A DNA stretch of 64,000 bases from Sycobia sp. Sy_11. Its lineage: Eukaryota > Arthropoda > Insecta > Hymenoptera > Epichrysomallidae. Position numbers and translations under genes: made by a program. Shown here in pieces: positions 61,437 through 64,000 of the stretch. The notes below the pieces were generated by a model. That model was given only the letters and a program-made list of their open reading frames with translations. It had not been told where the DNA came from and searched no databases. Numbering within the stretch: the stretch's first letter is position 1; the number at the start of each line of letters is the position of its first letter. The stretch covers positions 705,001-769,000 of the forward strand of contig JACCIC010000206.1 of NCBI GenBank assembly GCA_018907035.1, given 5' to 3'.

Positions 61437-61793
61437 GCTCGATCGCCCGGGGCTGAAAGCGCGCGGTTGCTCCGCGGCGTATACGGCGAAAAATCCGGCG
61501 GGGGACGGGGGGGCGTATATACTATACGTAGAGGCGCTTTATATTGTCTGCCGCGACTGCGAGCGTATTATCGATCATAACGCAAAAGAGCGCGCGGGGC
61601 TGGCGGAAAAAGGACCGCAAATGTACGGTTAACTGTCGCGAGCACGCGCCTCCTCCGGCCCGCCCTCTCTCTCTCTCTCTCTCCCTATATATTATAATAT
61701 ACTCTCCGTCGGCTTAGCATACATCGTCATTATATTATAATATAGATCGTCTCTAGTGCGGGTATACGCGAGCACGCGTACCAGTACTGTGCA

Positions 61794-61797
61794 CACG

Positions 61798-61873
<76 letters not shown>

Positions 61874-61876
61874 CAT
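61794..61876. repeat. (CG)n(CA)n(TA)n compound array
   Basis: CGCGCGCG runs into about 32 bp CA, one CGCA break, about 24 bp CA, then short TA. All-alternating purine-pyrimidine over about 80 bp. Confidence 0.96.
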
Positions 61877-62359
61877 AAATAATAAGCGTGACCCGGAGAA
61901 TTAATTAATACGCGAGGCGTACGCGCGTTGGCTAGCTCTCGTCGCGGGGGTAGTTTTATCATTTTCGCGCGCTCCCTCTCGCTCTATGGCTATTGTTCTG
62001 GCAAGCTTATCGGCGCGGGTGGATTGGAAGGTTGGGACGGGAGGGGTGGAGGTGGCGGTTGGGAGAGTCTGTGCTCTCACTCGAATATACACGCATATAT
62101 GTATAAGCACAGATGACGCGATATATGTTAAGCCTGCCCAATAGGATTCGATAATGGTTAATAGGGTTTCATCGACTGCCCATCCCCTCCCGTCGTTCCC
62201 CGCGTGCGCGCAGGTCCTGTTTCGCGAGTATAACGAGTATTTACCTATACGGGACGTCAGTCAGCGTTATGCACGCCAGTAGCTTTATAATTAATAGTTT
62301 GCAGCCATATACGTATGTACGAAAAGCGGCTCGGTAGCGCGGCTCCATTGTCGCATACC

Positions 62360-62363
<4 letters not shown>

Positions 62364-62413
<50 letters not shown>
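62364..62413. repeat. (TA)n microsatellite
   Basis: About 48 bp pure TA. Confidence 0.97.
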
Positions 62414-62415
<2 letters not shown>

Positions 62416-62419
62416 TCGG

Positions 62420-63760
62420 CACACACGCGCCCCTGATAATCAGTACGTGATTGGAACAAACGCGCGAGCTCCGACTCTAATGCCGTATGTGTAAAAAGGC
62501 CCGACACGGGCGATCTTCGCGTCGGCGTCACGGCTCGGACGGCTCCGCTCGAAAAATTCGACGCTCCGTTACGAATCGTCGCCGGGGACCACTACTGGCT
62601 CGACCAACAGCTCGGACAACGCGCCCGCGCGACGTCATTGCCAACGAGTGCGCGCATCGATCTCGCGCGGCGCTCGCGCTCCGTCCCCGTAAAGATCCCC
62701 GGCTCAGCCGGCCGCGCCGGCCGAGATAGATAAATTTCAGGAGGCGCGCGACGCGGCTTTCGCGAAACGTTTCCGCCGCGGACGGACCGCGCGGCGCGAA
62801 CCGTCCCCGGCCACTCGATTATGATTGCCCCCCCCCCCTCCCCCGGGAGTTAAGGACACCAGGCCTTTACGGGCTTGTTTATAAAGTATCCTTCGCCTCT
62901 TAACTGCCCGCCGTAGCGCCTTCGGCTGCGGCGCGCGATTAATAAACTTTTTACAACGGGCTGCCGGTACAATTTACTCCGCCGTTCGTTCCTCCATTAT
63001 AATTAGGGCAAATATCCCGAGCCGAAGCGGTTCGGCGAATCGTATATATATATATATATAGAAAACAGTATAGTTCTCGCCTTTGCCGATCAATTTCGCG
63101 AGCCGGATGGACGTAACGAAGTTTAACGGGCTCAGCTCCTTCAATTACCTAAATTTTAATTATCGAAGTGTTATTTGGCACGAGATCCCGAGGCGGCGAG
63201 CTGTGCCGTGTATATACCGGCCATTATACAGCCCCGCAGCGAGAAGTAATTCGCGAGCGCGCTTCGAAAATTGGCCGTTCGTAATGCGTCTTTTCAGACG
63301 CTGTTTTAAAAGCATTTTACATAATGTAACGAGCACGAAGAAGAGGAATTCGGGGCCCCCGCGCTCGGCCGGGAAAAAAAGTGGGAGGAAAAGCATCGCT
63401 TTCCCTTCAAAGACCTCGGATCCTCCTCTAGATCCTTCTACACTTACTATCCGATTCTATCTTTCTCCCCTACCCCTCTCCTCGCCTGCCGACTGTCCAA
63501 TTCACGCAGCTCGGCAGTCTGCAGTAAAAATCTTTGGGGGGGGGGTGCGAGCTACTAAAAGGGGAATACGATATTAAGCGAGCCGCGCACCCATGGCAAC
63601 GCTTTGTGTGCTCGCTTTATATATACGCTAATTAAAGTGCTCCGCGATACTTAAGAGCCACGCGGATGACCCACTAAAAATTTTTCTCCCCCAGTAGAGC
63701 GTTCGCAGCCGTATTGGCGACATTGATAGACGGAACACGACACAAACACGACACACAACC
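62420..63760. other. CpG-rich, no gene supported
   Basis: Contains C and G runs at 62,827-62,837 and 63,535-63,545. The 164-codon plus frame at 63,083-63,577 is low-stop background with no recognisable domain. Confidence 0.45.
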
Positions 63761-63763
63761 CCC

Positions 63764-63766
<3 letters not shown>

Positions 63767-63814
<48 letters not shown>
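63767..63814. repeat. (TA)n microsatellite
   Basis: About 46 bp pure TA near the right end of the window. Confidence 0.97.
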
Positions 63815-63816
<2 letters not shown>

Positions 63817-64000
63817 TATGGGACAATACACGCATCCATAAACTTAGTTTCAACACCACAAAAGATCGCATTTTTAAAGATTTAGAGCATCGACGTTGAA
63901 ATGCCAAGTTAATATATAAATAATTCAAGATGACGATTCCAATATGGCGTTTAAATCGCTGGTTTCAATCGACAAATTCTCATAAGCATTATCGTGAACA

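Noticed and set aside
61794..61876. Spaced CA/TA arrays as a CRISPR or satellite array
   Set aside because: It is a continuous dinucleotide array without spacers; eukaryotic microsatellite is the plain explanation.

Overview
The window reads as non-coding nuclear DNA of an animal, most likely an insect and plausibly a hymenopteran such as an ant, bee or wasp. This is inference from texture: no operons or dense genes, abundant long (TA)n, (GA/CT)n and (CA/TG)n arrays, poly(G) tracts, (CG)n runs, and CpG-rich DNA alternating with AT-rich DNA every few kb. No marker gene or database search backs the assignment. I recognised no protein family on either strand, no tRNA, rRNA, known microRNA or CRISPR array. 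Nearly all longer open frames are artefacts of microsatellites (Ile-Tyr, Leu-Ser and Arg-Glu repeats) or of the low stop-codon density in GC-rich DNA. The simplest reading is intergenic DNA or one or more very long introns.

Layout. CpG-rich, microsatellite-bearing blocks (for example 1.7-4.7, 6.1-9.6, 17.2-19.2, 22.1-25.3, 26.6-27.5, 28.6-29.9, 33.6-34.6, 35.3-37.4, 40.9-42.2, 43.1-46.4, 48.0-51.0, 53.7-55.9, 56.5-60.1 and 60.8-64.0 kb) alternate with AT-rich blocks (for example 4.7-6.1, 9.6-10.4, 19.2-20.2, 25.3-26.5, 32.5-33.6, 39.4-40.9, 46.4-47.9 and 51.0-53.6 kb). The long TA arrays lie in or at the edge of CpG-rich blocks, while the AT-rich blocks are nearly free of them.

The AT-rich blocks hold the few discrete structures: an approximately 250-bp imperfect palindrome at 51.80-52.04 kb that looks like a foldback element or MITE, a decayed hammerhead-like/Penelope-type motif near 25.8 kb, degenerate tandem duplications at 40.1, 40.4 and 52.5 kb, and a possible 270-bp inverted-repeat element at 42.3 kb.

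Several weak coding signals deserve an RNA-seq check: an internal exon at 12,595-12,717 with good acceptor and donor sites, a possible first coding exon at 32,506-32,610 behind a CpG/poly(G)-rich stretch, a short start-codon exon at 37,213-37,254, and a minus-strand terminal-exon-like frame at 47,931-48,152 followed by AATAAA. None can be assigned a function or joined into a gene model. I see no convincing new multi-gene system; the palindrome and the patterned microsatellite landscape are the most distinctive signals.
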